Shown here one piece after another: positions 63,280-64,000 of a stretch of DNA of 64,000 nt. Within the stretch, counting starts at the first letter, position 1, and the number at the start of each line of letters is the position of its first letter. Source of the stretch: Amylibacter marinus (GTDB lineage Bacteria; Pseudomonadota; Alphaproteobacteria; Rhodobacterales; Rhodobacteraceae); NCBI RefSeq assembly GCF_030160015.1, contig NZ_BSNN01000002.1, positions 930,001 through 994,000 on the forward strand, written 5' to 3'. The notes below the pieces were generated by a model. That model saw only the letters and a program-made list of their open reading frames with translations, did no database searches and was not told the origin of the DNA. Both the position numbers and the translations under genes were made by a program.

Positions 63280-64000
63280 ATGGCTGATGGCACATTGGAA
63301 ATCGGTGAACCCACCGTAGAATATAGCGCGCGCGAGTTGTTTGGCATCGACAGCGATATGAAGGTTATGGGATTCGCCAATGCATCCCCCCGTGTGCCCG
63401 AGGCCGATAGCACCTATCGCTTTGACCATGATACCACATTGGCCATTTTGGCGGGATTTCAACACAATCGCCGCGTGATGATACAGGGCTATCACGGTAC
63501 TGGTAAATCCACCCACATCGAACAGGTGGCCTCGCGGCTGAATTGGCCCTGTGTGCGCGTGAACCTAGACAGCCACATCAGCCGGATTGACCTGATCGGC
63601 AAAGATGCCATCAAATTGCAAGACGGCAAACAGGTAACCCAGTTCCAAGAGGGCATTTTGCCTTGGGCCTTGCGCAATCCTACGGCCATTGTCTTTGACG
63701 AATATGATGCGGGCCGCGCGGATGTGATGTTTGTGATCCAGCGTGTCCTAGAGGTTGATGGCAAGCTGACACTGTTGGATCAGAACCAGGTGATCACCCC
63801 GCACCCTAGTTTCCGCCTATTTGCCACTGCCAATACCGTGGGCTTGGGCGATACAACGGGTCTGTACCACGGCACCCAACAAATCAACCAAGGCCAAATG
63901 GATCGCTGGTCTATTGTGACCACTCTGAACTATTTGGACCATGCGGATGAAACCAAAATCGTCTGCGCTAAAAACCCCACCAATGACCCCGAGGTGATCG
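63280..64000 (+). CDS. cobS: Cobaltochelatase subunit CobS (partial)
   Basis: First 240 codons; the 3' end lies beyond the right edge (family length about 325 residues). AAA+ ATPase subunit of the aerobic cobaltochelatase CobNST that inserts cobalt into hydrogenobyrinate diamide during vitamin B12 synthesis. Walker A is GYHGTGKST at 70-78, Walker B IVFDEYDAGRADVMF near residue 131, and sensor-1 FRLFATANTVGLGDTTGLYHGT near 177. The start ATG at 63280 is supported by the MADGTLEIGEPT N terminus. cobT should follow to the right. Confidence 0.95.
   Translation, partial: MADGTLEIGEPTVEYSARELFGIDSDMKVMGFANASPRVPEADSTYRFDHDTTLAILAGFQHNRRVMIQGYHGTGKSTHIEQVASRLNWPCVRVNLDSHISRIDLIGKDAIKLQDGKQVTQFQEGILPWALRNPTAIVFDEYDAGRADVMFVIQRVLEVDGKLTLLDQNQVITPHPSFRLFATANTVGLGDTTGLYHGTQQINQGQMDRWSIVTTLNYLDHADETKIVCAKNPTNDPEVI

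Overview
The window is a stretch of alphaproteobacterial chromosome, most likely from a marine member of the Rhodobacteraceae (Roseobacter group). The case rests on gene content and order: yceD-rpmF-plsX-fabH-ihfA-merR-tRNA-Pro; dgt-argS-SPOR-nagZ-scpA-scpB; ccmI-ruvX-DUF1289; bolA-J protein-cobS; a soxBDAG sarcosine oxidase operon; a long tandem-domain Dcd; a DksA with a degenerate zinc finger; an OlsB ornithine acyltransferase; and a DMSP-lyase-family cupin. GC content looks moderate (mid-50s percent by eye). I see no insertion sequence, prophage, integrase or CRISPR array. Genes are tightly packed, with many 1-4 base stop/start overlaps.

Layout. 1-2.3 kb: start of nuoA (running off the left edge), a DegT-type aminotransferase and a Gph-like HAD phosphatase, all on the minus strand. 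2.5-7.4 kb: glmU-glmS (UDP-GlcNAc precursors), an AlkD-like repeat protein and moaA. 7.4-8.6 kb: olsB and bamE on the minus strand. 8.7-14.2 kb: the rpmF-plsX-fabH-ihfA-merR-tRNA-Pro block, then dcd. 14.3-15.1 kb: an AT-richer secreted esterase that looks foreign. 15.2-21.7 kb: a long minus-strand operon for dNTP hydrolysis, arginyl-tRNA synthesis, peptidoglycan recycling and chromosome condensation. 21.8-29.3 kb: erpA-like gene, sulfotransferase, xth, a flavin monooxygenase, dksA, an acetyltransferase with a DUF2927 lipoprotein, an M48 protease, a PIN protein and a 53-residue protein with its own promoter and terminator. 29.4-34.6 kb: soxBDAG. 35-37.9 kb: ccmI-ruvX-DUF1289 and dusA.

The most distinctive region is 38.0-51.1 kb, a complete-looking galactoside utilisation locus. 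A minus-strand pair (ABC ATPase and IclR regulator) diverges from a plus-strand operon of binding protein, two permeases, GH36 alpha-galactosidase, IlvD/Edd-type sugar-acid dehydratase, SDR, KDPGal aldolase, SMP-30 lactonase and GH42 beta-galactosidase. Together these would import an oligosaccharide containing alpha- and beta-galactose, hydrolyse it, and oxidise galactose through the De Ley-Doudoroff route. Two things stand out: no 2-keto-3-deoxygalactonate kinase is present, and the SDR carries Asn where the catalytic YxxxK lysine should be. One candidate substrate, as a hypothesis, is the digalactosyl-glycerol headgroup of algal thylakoid lipids.

51.1-64 kb: a MarR-SDR pair, a PuuD-like amidotransferase, glcB, pepN, the DMSP-lyase-family gene with an inverted repeat reaching into its ribosome binding site, gatB, an unrecognised membrane-anchored protein, a DUF4177 protein, bolA, a J-domain protein and the start of cobS (running off the right edge). 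Other notable non-coding structure is a near-perfect 23-bp inverted repeat upstream of soxB and operator-like palindromes in front of the IclR/ABC locus, the acetyltransferase and glcB.
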